Assembly (NCBI GenBank): GCA_017629325.1
Contig: JAGBXL010000066.1
Span: 1-14,640, forward strand
Origin: Clostridia bacterium
GTDB lineage: Bacteria; Bacillota; Clostridia; UMGS1810
Length of the DNA: 14,640 nt
Direction: 5' to 3'
How positions within the stretch are numbered: the stretch's first letter is position 1; every line of letters begins with the position of its first letter. Position numbers and translations under genes: made by a program. Positions 1-5,031 of this stretch are shown here, piece after piece. The notes under the pieces are model-generated. The model saw nothing but the letters and a program-made list of their open reading frames with translations, made no database searches and had not been told where the DNA came from.

Positions 1-164
1 ATGTTTTCAGAAAACGAAAGAATAACATCGTCGCTTCCGCCCCTCAGTAGTGGATACATACTAAAGCCGGTAACGGTGAGGCGAACATCTTTCCCATTTT
101 TTACAGCTTCTTTTATATATGGTGCAATTTCGTTTATGCTGGGTTTGAAAGATTTTATAATCAT
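1..164 (-). CDS. S24/S26-family serine peptidase, N-terminal fragment (runs off the window)
   Basis: Only the first 54 codons are present; the gene continues beyond position 1. ATG at 164-162 has a GGAG Shine-Dalgarno six bases upstream (171-174) and begins 3 bases after the preceding PqqD-like gene's stop, so the two are almost certainly cotranscribed. The fragment contains TVTGFSMYPLL at residues 30-40, the nucleophile box of LexA/signal-peptidase-type proteases (SMxPxL), making Ser35 the likely catalytic serine. The general-base lysine and C-terminal part are outside the window. Unlike LepB elsewhere in this window there is no N-terminal membrane anchor: the first 30 residues are polar, so the protein is probably soluble or membrane-anchored further on. 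Stand-alone S24/S26 peptidases next to PqqD-like genes are, from general knowledge, a recurring pair in Clostridia and are suspected to process modified peptides. That role is inference here. Identification as a peptidase-fold protein is fairly secure; activity is unproven. Confidence 0.72.
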   Translation of the reverse strand, partial: MIIKSFKPSINEIAPYIKEAVKNGKDVRLTVTGFSMYPLLRGGSDDVILSFSEN

Positions 165-167
165 TGA

Positions 168-434
168 TTACTCCAGTATATTTTTTTCTTCTAGTATTTT
201 CACAATTTCTTTTATATCAGCAAGAGCATCTTCTTTTGTTACTCCCTCATATTCTGAAAGAAGCTTTTCGCAAAGTTCTTCTTCGCTTGAACCCTCGGAA
301 AGACAGTTCCACAAAAACGCTGCTGTTTGGTTAAGGGTTATCATTGAACTGAAATCAACAAGATTCTGACCTACGGGAACAACAACAAAGCTCCCTGCAA
401 TTTCTCTTAAAATAAAACCGTCTTTAATTTTCAT
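168..434 (-). CDS. PqqD-family protein (RiPP recognition element fold)
   Basis: An 88-aa protein. The start is the ATG at 434-432, preceded by an AGGAG Shine-Dalgarno (about 443-447); an upstream in-frame extension to 503 has no ribosome site and is not used. The sequence MKIKDGFILREIAGSFVVVPVG, then a MITLNQTAAFLWNCLSEG segment (about residues 31-48), then an acidic helical tail ending KILEEKNILE, matches the PqqD layout: a three-stranded sheet followed by helices. The Leu-Asn-x-Thr-Ala-x-x-Leu-Trp stretch is the family's most recognisable part. PqqD-like domains bind leader peptides of ribosomally made, modified peptides and hand them to a radical SAM or other enzyme. No such enzyme is visible next to it here. 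The gene overlaps the end of the preceding 352-codon gene by 11 bases and is followed after 3 bases by an S24/S26 peptidase gene, so the three form a coupled operon. Family call is confident; substrate unknown. Confidence 0.8.
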   Translation of the reverse strand: MKIKDGFILREIAGSFVVVPVGQNLVDFSSMITLNQTAAFLWNCLSEGSSEEELCEKLLSEYEGVTKEDALADIKEIVKILEEKNILE

Positions 435-1482
435 AATATTTCTCCTTATAATAAAATCTGCCATTATATATACAGCCCGGTGGCAAAAGTTTGTTTGTTG
501 CACTCAGCCGTTCTTTTGAATTCCTTATATTTTTAGGAATATCCCTCATTGAGTCGGCAAAAGTAAAAGCCATAAGAAGCTCATTAAACTTTAGCTTTTT
601 TATATCTGATGATGCTTGAACTCCAGAGTGGGATATAAGCTCTGTGCCAACACTTAAAAGGTCGCGGTAATACCTTGAAACAGTATATTTCAAGCGGCGG
701 TTAAGCCAGTTAAAGCTCCTTTTATTTTTTAATGAACTTATAATAATGCTTATTAAATCAGACACACATTCCCTTTTTATGTTAACAATCCATTCTGATA
801 CATCTTTTTCGTATTTACCATCTGCAAATGTAATTTCTTCTGCTTTTTTAATAATATTTTTTCGATTTATTTTAACCTTGCACTTTTTAAGCTTACATTC
901 ATTGGGAATAAAAGAACAAAGTTTTAAACTGCCGTAGAGTTTACGCACTACATTTGCAATTTCACCTGAACAGTAAAAAGCACTGCCGCATACGCACAAA
1001 GGCTCTGCCAAATAAATACCGCATAAAAACAAAGCCAGATTCAAAACGTTTTCGGCAAAGCTAAGCTCCAATACAGACGGCTTATTTTTAAAGCTGATAT
1101 CCGTTATGTTTATATAAAAATTTTTATCTGTCATAAGTTTTGGAGGAACAGGCCACACGGAATAAAATTCCTGAGCTTTCTTTTTTAAAAGATTACCCGA
1201 AGGTGTTACTATCCACGACATACAGACAGGGTAATTTTTATCATATTCTTCAAGAGATATAAGTGTGATAATTTCTTCGATATGACGAAGAGATAAGTGA
1301 ATAAGCATTCCATTTCCATTATCGGCTACAATCTCTGTTTTGGCATTTTCTCTTTTGACTCTGTATGTTACAGAGGGTGAGGAAGAATTCACAAACGACA
1401 AATCATCTAAGGCGTATGCCTTTATAAATATATAACCGTATCCATTCATATAGTCAAGCGAATACGCATAACCCACCATCAC
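424..1482 (-). CDS. Unrecognised 352-aa cysteine-containing protein, first gene of the PqqD/S26 operon
   Basis: I do not recognise this family. It is a plausible real gene: a good promoter (1511-1539) and an AGGAG ribosome site (about 1490-1494) precede it, and it is coupled by an 11-base overlap to a PqqD-like gene. The start is either GTG at 1482 (7-base spacing from AGGAG) or ATG at 1479 (10-base spacing). The protein is basic and aromatic-rich, with no signal peptide. A hydrophobic segment lies at about residues 145-172, followed by polar and lysine-rich sequence. Ten cysteines are present, seven of them concentrated at 154-201 (154, 163, 165, 171, 189, 196, 201), including a Cys-x-Cys at 163-165 and Cys-x4-Cys at 196-201. 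This could bind metal or form disulfides; neither is proven. Its position first in an operon with a leader-peptide-binding module and a protease suggests it belongs to peptide modification or export, which is inference only. No radical SAM CxxxCxxC, ATPase or glycosyltransferase motif is visible. Confidence 0.72.
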   Translation of the reverse strand: MMVGYAYSLDYMNGYGYIFIKAYALDDLSFVNSSSPSVTYRVKRENAKTEIVADNGNGMLIHLSLRHIEEIITLISLEEYDKNYPVCMSWIVTPSGNLLKKKAQEFYSVWPVPPKLMTDKNFYINITDISFKNKPSVLELSFAENVLNLALFLCGIYLAEPLCVCGSAFYCSGEIANVVRKLYGSLKLCSFIPNECKLKKCKVKINRKNIIKKAEEITFADGKYEKDVSEWIVNIKRECVSDLISIIISSLKNKRSFNWLNRRLKYTVSRYYRDLLSVGTELISHSGVQASSDIKKLKFNELLMAFTFADSMRDIPKNIRNSKERLSATNKLLPPGCIYNGRFYYKEKYYEN

Positions 1483-1510
1483 AAAACTACTCCTATTTTA
1501 TATTATTTTT

Positions 1511-1539
1511 ATTCTATCACGCAAATGAACTAAAAGCAA
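1511..1539 (-). promoter_or_regulatory. Promoter of the 352-aa/PqqD/S26 operon
   Basis: On the minus strand, -35 TTGCTT (1534-1539), a 17-bp spacer and -10 TAGAAT (1511-1516), with a TG one base upstream of the -10 (extended -10). The predicted start site is near 1504, giving a short leader of about 20 nt before the ribosome site and the GTG/ATG start. It lies downstream of the terminator at 1562-1602, so this operon is transcriptionally separate from yraN. Read from sequence match only. Confidence 0.6.
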
Positions 1540-1557
1540 GCGTAATTTACTAGGCAA

Positions 1558-1602
1558 AACAAAAAAGCAGATTCTGCAGGGGGAGAGCAGAGTCCGCTTT
1601 TT
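1558..1602 (-). terminator. Rho-independent terminator, possibly bidirectional
   Basis: Two 16-nt arms, 1562-1577 and 1587-1602, pair across a 9-nt loop with one G-U wobble and one mismatch. On the minus strand the arm is followed by a run of six T and a further TTTT, typical of an intrinsic terminator. The plus-strand reading also ends in five T, so it could stop transcription either way. It separates the yraN side from the 352-aa gene operon. Confidence 0.7.
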
Positions 1603-1745
1603 GCGACAGTAGATATCAACTACTGTCAGGCTATGTTTTTGGAGATTGTATCAAAGATTGCAGTAGGTTCTGCACATCTGTTGAAAGGATAAGAGAATTT
1701 ACTCTTATCTTCATTTATATAATACAACACAGTTATTAAGTGCGT
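1558..1745 (-). ncRNA. Candidate small RNA of about 185 nt (or leaderless short-peptide transcript)
   Basis: The 362-bp stretch 1483-1844 contains no convincing gene, but it has the outline of an independent transcription unit: a promoter-like sequence at 1752-1780, a predicted start near 1745, and a terminator at 1562-1602. Between these lie three perfect short hairpins: arms 1688-1695/1702-1709 (8 bp, 6-nt loop), 1659-1663/1670-1674 (5 bp, 6-nt loop), and 1605-1612/1620-1627 (8 bp, 7-nt loop) just before the terminator. I cannot match it to a known RNA family such as 6S, SRP RNA or a riboswitch. A short reading frame (GTG at 1730 to stop at 1626, 34 aa) also crosses it, without a ribosome site. 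Both readings are inference from structure. Confidence 0.3.
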
Positions 1746-1751
1746 ATGAAT

Positions 1752-1780
1752 ATAATATGAACAAATTGTGAATTTCACAA
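1752..1780 (-). promoter_or_regulatory. Candidate promoter overlapped by a 15-bp palindrome
   Basis: On the minus strand, -35 TTGTGA (1775-1780), a 17-bp spacer and -10 TATTAT (1752-1757, one mismatch to consensus). The -35 is the left half of a perfect palindrome at 1766-1780, arms TTGTGAA and TTCACAA around a single base, which is the expected place for a repressor operator. The half-sites resemble those of the redox regulator Rex, but Rex sites have a 4-bp centre and this has 1 bp, so I do not assign it. Confidence 0.4.
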
Positions 1781-1811
1781 GGGGATGTAAAAATATTCCA
1801 GACCGCAAAAG

Positions 1812-1843
1812 GCGAAAAAATTTTATTCGAAATTTTTGCTCGC
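1812..1843 (-). terminator. AT-rich hairpin directly after yraN, weak terminator candidate
   Basis: Immediately past the yraN stop, arms GCGA plus AAAAATTT (1830-1843, with a 2-nt bulge) pair with 1812-1823 across a 6-nt loop. A short T4 tract follows after one C. The stem is mostly A-T pairs and the T tract is poor, so it may only slow polymerase or protect the 3' end; the stronger terminator is at 1562-1602. Confidence 0.3.
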
Positions 1844-1844
1844 T

Positions 1845-2219
1845 CTAAACATCAAAAGCATTTTTTATATGATTTATTTCATCTACCACAAAGCCCGACC
1901 TAAGTGCATATCCGTAAACCTCTATTATATCAAAGCGGATATCACACGAAAATTTACTTAATGCAATATATGATTTTGCACCTAAGATCATTTTTTGTAT
2001 TTTAGATTTAAAAATAAAATCGGCCCCATAACCATAGTTTTTATTCTTTCTTGTTTTTACTTCTATAAAGCAAAGGGTTCCCGATTTATCTTTTGCAATT
2101 ATATCTATTTCGGCAAAGGAAGTTTTATAGTTTGTTTCAAGAACATTATATCCATTACCTGCAAGATATTTTGCGGCATGAATTTCGCCTAATCTTCCCG
2201 AGTTATTATCGCCCCTCAT
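1845..2219 (-). CDS. yraN: UPF0102 (YraN) family nuclease-fold protein
   Basis: A 124-aa protein, the usual size for the UPF0102 family. The start chosen is the ATG at 2219, overlapping the rnhB stop as ATGA (4 nt), with GGGAG about 8 bases upstream inside rnhB; a longer reading to 2267 would run through rnhB without support. Family features are clear: GRLGEIHAAKYLAGNGY (residues 9-25), the AEIDIIA box, and FIEVKTRKN. Together these form the Glu...Asp...Glu-x-Lys pattern of the restriction-endonuclease-like fold shared with Holliday-junction resolvases. The biochemical role is not established in most bacteria. Its place directly after rnhB is common in Clostridia and other bacteria, hinting at nucleic-acid processing or repair. 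It is the last gene of the lepB-rbgA-rnhB-yraN run. Confidence 0.9.
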   Translation of the reverse strand: MRGDNNSGRLGEIHAAKYLAGNGYNVLETNYKTSFAEIDIIAKDKSGTLCFIEVKTRKNKNYGYGADFIFKSKIQKMILGAKSYIALSKFSCDIRFDIIEVYGYALRSGFVVDEINHIKNAFDV

Positions 2220-2827
2220 TTTACATACTCCCTTACGCCGCCAAAGGTAAGACGATGAATCGGGCATGGGCCGTATTTTGCAATTGCCTCAAGGTGCTCT
2301 TTTGTTCCATAGCCTTTGTGTTTGGCAAAGCCATACTCGGGGTAGAGCTTATCGGCTTCGATTATATATCTGTCCCTGGCAACTTTAGCAAGGATAGATG
2401 CTGCTGCAATAGAAAAAGAAAGACTATCGCCTTTTACCACAGTTTCAAAAGGAACGGGAATATTTTTTGCCCTATTACCGTCGATAAGTGCAAAATCGCA
2501 AGATGGATTAAGCGAACTTATTGCCCCTGCAAATGCCATATAGGTTGCGTTAAGAATATTTACCTCATCTATTGTTTTTTCATCTACCGAATAAATGCTG
2601 TAACACTTTGCTTTTGCTATGATTTCATCAAAAAGCTTTTCTCTTTTTTTCTCTGTTAGCTTTTTGGAATCGTTTACACCCTCTATATACACACCCTCAT
2701 CAAACACAACTGCCGCCGCATAAACAGCACCAGCTAGTGGGCCTCTGCCTGCTTCATCTACACCTGCTATTAAGTTATAGCCCATTGAGCGTTTATTTTC
2801 TTCATATTCAAAAAAATTAAAATCCAT
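2216..2827 (-). CDS. rnhB: Ribonuclease HII
   Basis: Cleaves the RNA strand of RNA-DNA hybrids and removes single ribonucleotides misincorporated in DNA. 203 aa, a normal bacterial length. The GVDEAGRGPLAG motif gives Asp24 and Glu25, the IDGN motif gives Asp116, and VVKGDSLS gives Asp134: the full DEDD metal-binding active site is intact. The conserved NDSKKLT (52-58) and the C-terminal HKGYGTKEHLE and HRLTFGGV segments are also present. ATG at 2827 has an AGGTGA ribosome site; the gene lies 11 bases after rbgA, with its ribosome site starting at the rbgA stop, and overlaps yraN by 4 bases. The rbgA-rnhB order is the same as in Bacillus subtilis (ylqF-rnhB). Confidence 0.97.
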   Translation of the reverse strand: MDFNFFEYEENKRSMGYNLIAGVDEAGRGPLAGAVYAAAVVFDEGVYIEGVNDSKKLTEKKREKLFDEIIAKAKCYSIYSVDEKTIDEVNILNATYMAFAGAISSLNPSCDFALIDGNRAKNIPVPFETVVKGDSLSFSIAAASILAKVARDRYIIEADKLYPEYGFAKHKGYGTKEHLEAIAKYGPCPIHRLTFGGVREYVK

Positions 2828-2838
2828 TTAAATCACCT

Positions 2839-3693
2839 TTAAAAATCGGAGGGTTTTTCTAAAGTAATGTTGCCAAGGCGGGCAGCTCTGAATTCATCTA
2901 AAAGTATGCCGGCTGCTCTCTCGGTGTCTATTTCGCCACCGGATACAACAAATCCGCGTTTTCTGCCAAGATACTCCAAAAGCTCATAGCCTTTAAGCTC
3001 AGCAAAATCTGTCATTTTATATCTAGTTTCAAGAGATGCCGGATAGTTATCTTTTAAATATTCTAAAAGATTGCATGCCAGTTCTTCTGTGTCTATTATC
3101 TCGTCTTTTATGGCACCTGTGTATGCAAGCTTAAGACCAACGGCTTCATCGTCAAATTTTGGCCAGAGTATGCCGGGGGTGTCTAAAAGTTCAAATCCGT
3201 TTTTTAATCTTATCCACTGTTTGCCTTTTGTAACACCAGGTCGGTCGCCGGTTATGGCACTTTTTCTGCCGGAGAGCTTATTTATAAATGACGATTTTCC
3301 AACATTTGGAACACCGCATATCATTATTTTAATGGGGCGATTTACTATGCCCTTTTCTTTTTCTCTTTGTATTTTATCTGCCAATAAAACCTTACATTTT
3401 TCAAATACAAAGTTAAAATTCTTACCGGAAGTTGAGCTTACTGCATAGGCGGTTATGCCTTTGTCCTCAAAATATTTTTCCCACACTTCATTCAGACTGC
3501 TATCTGCAATATCTGCTTTATTTAAAAGCATAAGGCGGGGTTTATTGCCCACCAGAGTGTCTATTTCGGGGTTTCGGCTTGAAAGAGGCAGACGTGCATC
3601 TACTATTTCTATTATAAGGTCTATTATTTTTAAATTTTCCTGCATCATACGCTTTGCTTTTGTCATATGACCAGGATACCACTGAATGTTCAT
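2839..3693 (-). CDS. rbgA: Ribosome biogenesis GTPase RbgA (YlqF)
   Basis: A 284-aa circularly permuted GTPase required in Firmicutes for late 50S subunit assembly. The motifs appear in the permuted order: G4 NKAD at 58-61, G5-like SSTSG at 86-90, then P-loop GVPNVGKS at 127-134, and G3 DTPG at 171-174. The N-terminal WYPGHM (5-10), with the family histidine, is the RbgA signature, and the C-terminal part (about 200-284) is the family's RNA-binding region. The start is ATG at 3693, with a GGAGG seven bases upstream; a longer in-frame reading to 3711 would begin inside the terminator-like hairpin and is rejected. It follows lepB by 50 bases, and most of that gap is the hairpin at 3711-3738, so expression may depend on read-through from lepB. 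rnhB follows after 11 bases. Confidence 0.96.
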   Translation of the reverse strand: MNIQWYPGHMTKAKRMMQENLKIIDLIIEIVDARLPLSSRNPEIDTLVGNKPRLMLLNKADIADSSLNEVWEKYFEDKGITAYAVSSTSGKNFNFVFEKCKVLLADKIQREKEKGIVNRPIKIMICGVPNVGKSSFINKLSGRKSAITGDRPGVTKGKQWIRLKNGFELLDTPGILWPKFDDEAVGLKLAYTGAIKDEIIDTEELACNLLEYLKDNYPASLETRYKMTDFAELKGYELLEYLGRKRGFVVSGGEIDTERAAGILLDEFRAARLGNITLEKPSDF

Positions 3694-3710
3694 AAAAAAA
3701 CCTCCACACA

Positions 3711-3738
3711 AAAAAGGGAATTTTTAAATTCCCTTTTT
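3711..3738 (-). terminator. Terminator-like palindrome between lepB and rbgA
   Basis: Arms 3711-3723 and 3726-3738 are perfectly complementary (13 nt: AAAAAGGGAATTT and its complement), leaving a small A/T loop in the centre. On the minus strand the GGGAATTT...CCC stem ends in a six-T run at about 3711. The rbgA GGAGG lies only about 5 bases beyond. It could end part of the lepB message, or act as a processing or attenuation structure. Confidence 0.55.
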
Positions 3739-3743
3739 AATAA

Positions 3744-4418
3744 TCATTCAATTATTCCTATATCACCCACTGGCCACCAGCGGAAGAACACCTTACCTAT
3801 TATGGAATCAACATGGACCTGACCCACTGCTCTGTCGCCAAAGTCAATGCGGCTATCGGTGCTGTTGTTACGGTTATCACCCATAACAAAAACATGGTCT
3901 TTTTCTATAAGAAGTCCCTCGCCCGAATCATCAGCATACTTTTGAGCAATACCTGCAAAGAATGACGGTTCGAGGATATAGTCTTCACTAAGGACTTCCC
4001 ACTCATCACTGCCCTTCTTTTTTAAATGGACCTCGGCAGTGTTTTCATCTATCCATATACGGTCGCCCTCTGTTGCTATTATTCTTTTTACATAAGCAAC
4101 CTCAGGGTGAGATTTTGGGTGGAAAATAATTACATCGCCTCTTTTTGGGGTATAGGCTATAATTCTTGTAAAGAGCCTTTGATTGTGCTCTAAGGTTGGA
4201 TTCATGGAGGGGCCATCTACCCTTACAACCGTGAACACCCATGTGCGAATAACCATTGCAGCTCCAAAAGCAATGGCGATGCAGAGTATCCAGCTTATTA
4301 TTTCATTAAAAATACGCTTTGAAAGAGGAACATATTCTTCGATTTCTTCATCTTCTAAAATTATATTTTCTTCATTTTCGGAACTATTGTTAATATTGTT
4401 TTTTTCAAATTCACTCAT
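3744..4418 (-). CDS. lepB: Signal peptidase I
   Basis: Membrane-anchored serine protease that removes signal peptides from exported proteins on the outer face of the membrane. 224 aa. The architecture is a hydrophilic, very acidic N-terminal tail of about 34 residues, one transmembrane helix (about 38-57), then the catalytic domain. Box B has GPSMNPTL with nucleophile Ser71; box D has VAYVKRIIATEGD with general base Lys111; box E is GDNRNNSTDSR at 180-190. This Ser/Lys type with a single N-terminal anchor is typical of Gram-positive SipS-like enzymes. ATG at 4418 is supported by GGAGAG 6 bases upstream. A strong terminator (4451-4479) lies just before it and I see no convincing promoter in the 32 bases between, so transcription may come from rplS read-through. 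Sitting between rplS and rbgA is a common clostridial arrangement not found in B. subtilis. Confidence 0.95.
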   Translation of the reverse strand: MSEFEKNNINNSSENEENIILEDEEIEEYVPLSKRIFNEIISWILCIAIAFGAAMVIRTWVFTVVRVDGPSMNPTLEHNQRLFTRIIAYTPKRGDVIIFHPKSHPEVAYVKRIIATEGDRIWIDENTAEVHLKKKGSDEWEVLSEDYILEPSFFAGIAQKYADDSGEGLLIEKDHVFVMGDNRNNSTDSRIDFGDRAVGQVHVDSIIGKVFFRWWPVGDIGIIE

Positions 4419-4450
4419 AACAAACTCTCCTTTATAAAATTTCTATATAG

Positions 4451-4479
4451 AAAAAAACGCAATGGTACTAAACCATTGC
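4451..4479 (-). terminator. Rho-independent terminator after rplS
   Basis: A perfect 8-bp stem, arms GCAATGGT (4459-4466) and ACCATTGC (4472-4479), with a 5-nt loop. On the minus strand it is followed by G and a run of seven T (4451-4457). This is the best-formed terminator in the rplS-lepB gap. Confidence 0.85.
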
Positions 4480-4503
4480 ACAGGGAAAAGCGGAATTTAT
4501 TAT

Positions 4504-4547
4504 GGGTGCGGTTTTAGCCGCACCCACACACCGCAGACGCCCTGCGG
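4504..4547 (-). repeat. Two tandem GC-rich hairpins after rplS
   Basis: Arms CCGCAG/CTGCGG (4531-4536 and 4542-4547, 5-nt loop) and GGGTGCGG/CCGCACCC (4504-4511 and 4518-4525, 6-nt loop) are perfect and much richer in G+C than the surrounding DNA. Neither is followed by a T run on either strand, so they are not intrinsic terminators. They may stabilise the rplS 3' end, or be copies of a small dispersed palindromic repeat; only a genome-wide search could tell. Confidence 0.6.
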
Positions 4548-4558
4548 AAAAATCCTTA

Positions 4559-4900
4559 TTAGATTTTTTCTTTAACTCTGGTAGCTTTACCAACTCTGTC
4601 TCTTAAGTAGTAGAGTTTAGCTCTTCTTACTTTACCACGTCTAACCCCATCGATTTTATCGATTTTGGGTGAGTTAGCAGGGAAAGTTCTTTCAACACCT
4701 ACACCGTAGGAAAGTCTTCTTACAGTGAATGTTTCCTGAATGCCACCGTGTTTTTTAGCAATAACTGTGCCTTCAAAAACCTGGATTCTTTCTTTGTCGC
4801 CTTCTTTGATTTTTACGTGAACCTTAATAGTATCACCGATGCAGAACTTAGGAAGATCAGTTCTTAACTGATTCTGTGTTAAGCTTTCAATGATGTTCAT
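4559..4900 (-). CDS. rplS: Large-subunit ribosomal protein bL19
   Basis: Structural protein of the 50S subunit at the interface with the 30S, contacting 23S and 16S rRNA. 113 aa, the normal length. Recognisable family segments are the N-terminal FCIGDTIKVHVKIKEGDKERIQVFEGTV region split over residues 19-46, then TVRRLSYGVGVERTFPANSP (59-78), and the basic C-terminus with VRRGKVRRAKLYYLRDRVGKA (86-106). ATG at 4900 has a GGAG ribosome site. It has its own promoter (4989-5017) 131 bases downstream of trmD, and an 80-nt leader, so it can be expressed independently of the trmD operon. This fits its need for stoichiometric ribosomal expression. Confidence 0.98.
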   Translation of the reverse strand: MNIIESLTQNQLRTDLPKFCIGDTIKVHVKIKEGDKERIQVFEGTVIAKKHGGIQETFTVRRLSYGVGVERTFPANSPKIDKIDGVRRGKVRRAKLYYLRDRVGKATRVKEKI

Positions 4901-4982
4901 TTTATTTTCTCCTCTCTAAGAGCGTTCGTGCAAGGAATTTATGTAGCTTTTAAGCGTACCTGCAGAGGACCACTCGCATACA
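4901..4982 (-). promoter_or_regulatory. rplS 5' leader, candidate L19 leader element
   Basis: About 80 nt separate the predicted start site (near 4982) from the rplS ATG, unusually long for this window. In low-GC Gram-positives an L19 leader RNA structure is known in exactly this position and is thought to mediate autoregulation by L19. Here CCT/AGG arms around CTGC and other short complementary pieces are visible, but I cannot confirm the consensus fold by eye. Confidence 0.4.
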
Positions 4983-4988
4983 AAATAT

Positions 4989-5017
4989 AATATATCACAA
5001 ACTTTATAAAAAAGCAA
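4989..5017 (-). promoter_or_regulatory. rplS promoter
   Basis: Minus-strand -35 TTGCTT (5012-5017), 17-bp spacer, -10 TATATT (4989-4994; one mismatch to consensus) with TG one base before it (extended -10). It lies in the trmD-rplS gap. Confidence 0.7.
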
Positions 5018-5031
5018 GTGTTTTTTTAAAT

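Noticed and set aside
1..369. 122-aa plus-strand open frame at the left edge
   Set aside because: It is antisense to the PqqD-like gene and the S24/S26 peptidase start, both of which have ribosome sites and recognisable motifs.
435..503. N-terminal extension of the PqqD-like gene
   Set aside because: No ribosome site precedes it, and AGGAG sits correctly before the ATG at 434; the extension only overlaps the 352-aa gene.
1605..1627. CRISPR or tandem repeat near the terminator
   Set aside because: Only single inverted repeats are present; there is no direct-repeat periodicity and no spacers anywhere in the window.
1626..1808. 60-aa minus-strand reading frame from TTG at 1808
   Set aside because: It has no ribosome site, its start lies upstream of the candidate promoter, and it runs through the operator palindrome. 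Only the shorter frame from 1730 is kept, as a speculative finding.
2093..2659. 188-aa plus-strand open frame opposite rnhB and yraN
   Set aside because: It spans two real, overlapping minus-strand genes and looks like a compositional artefact (Cys/Phe/Tyr-rich).
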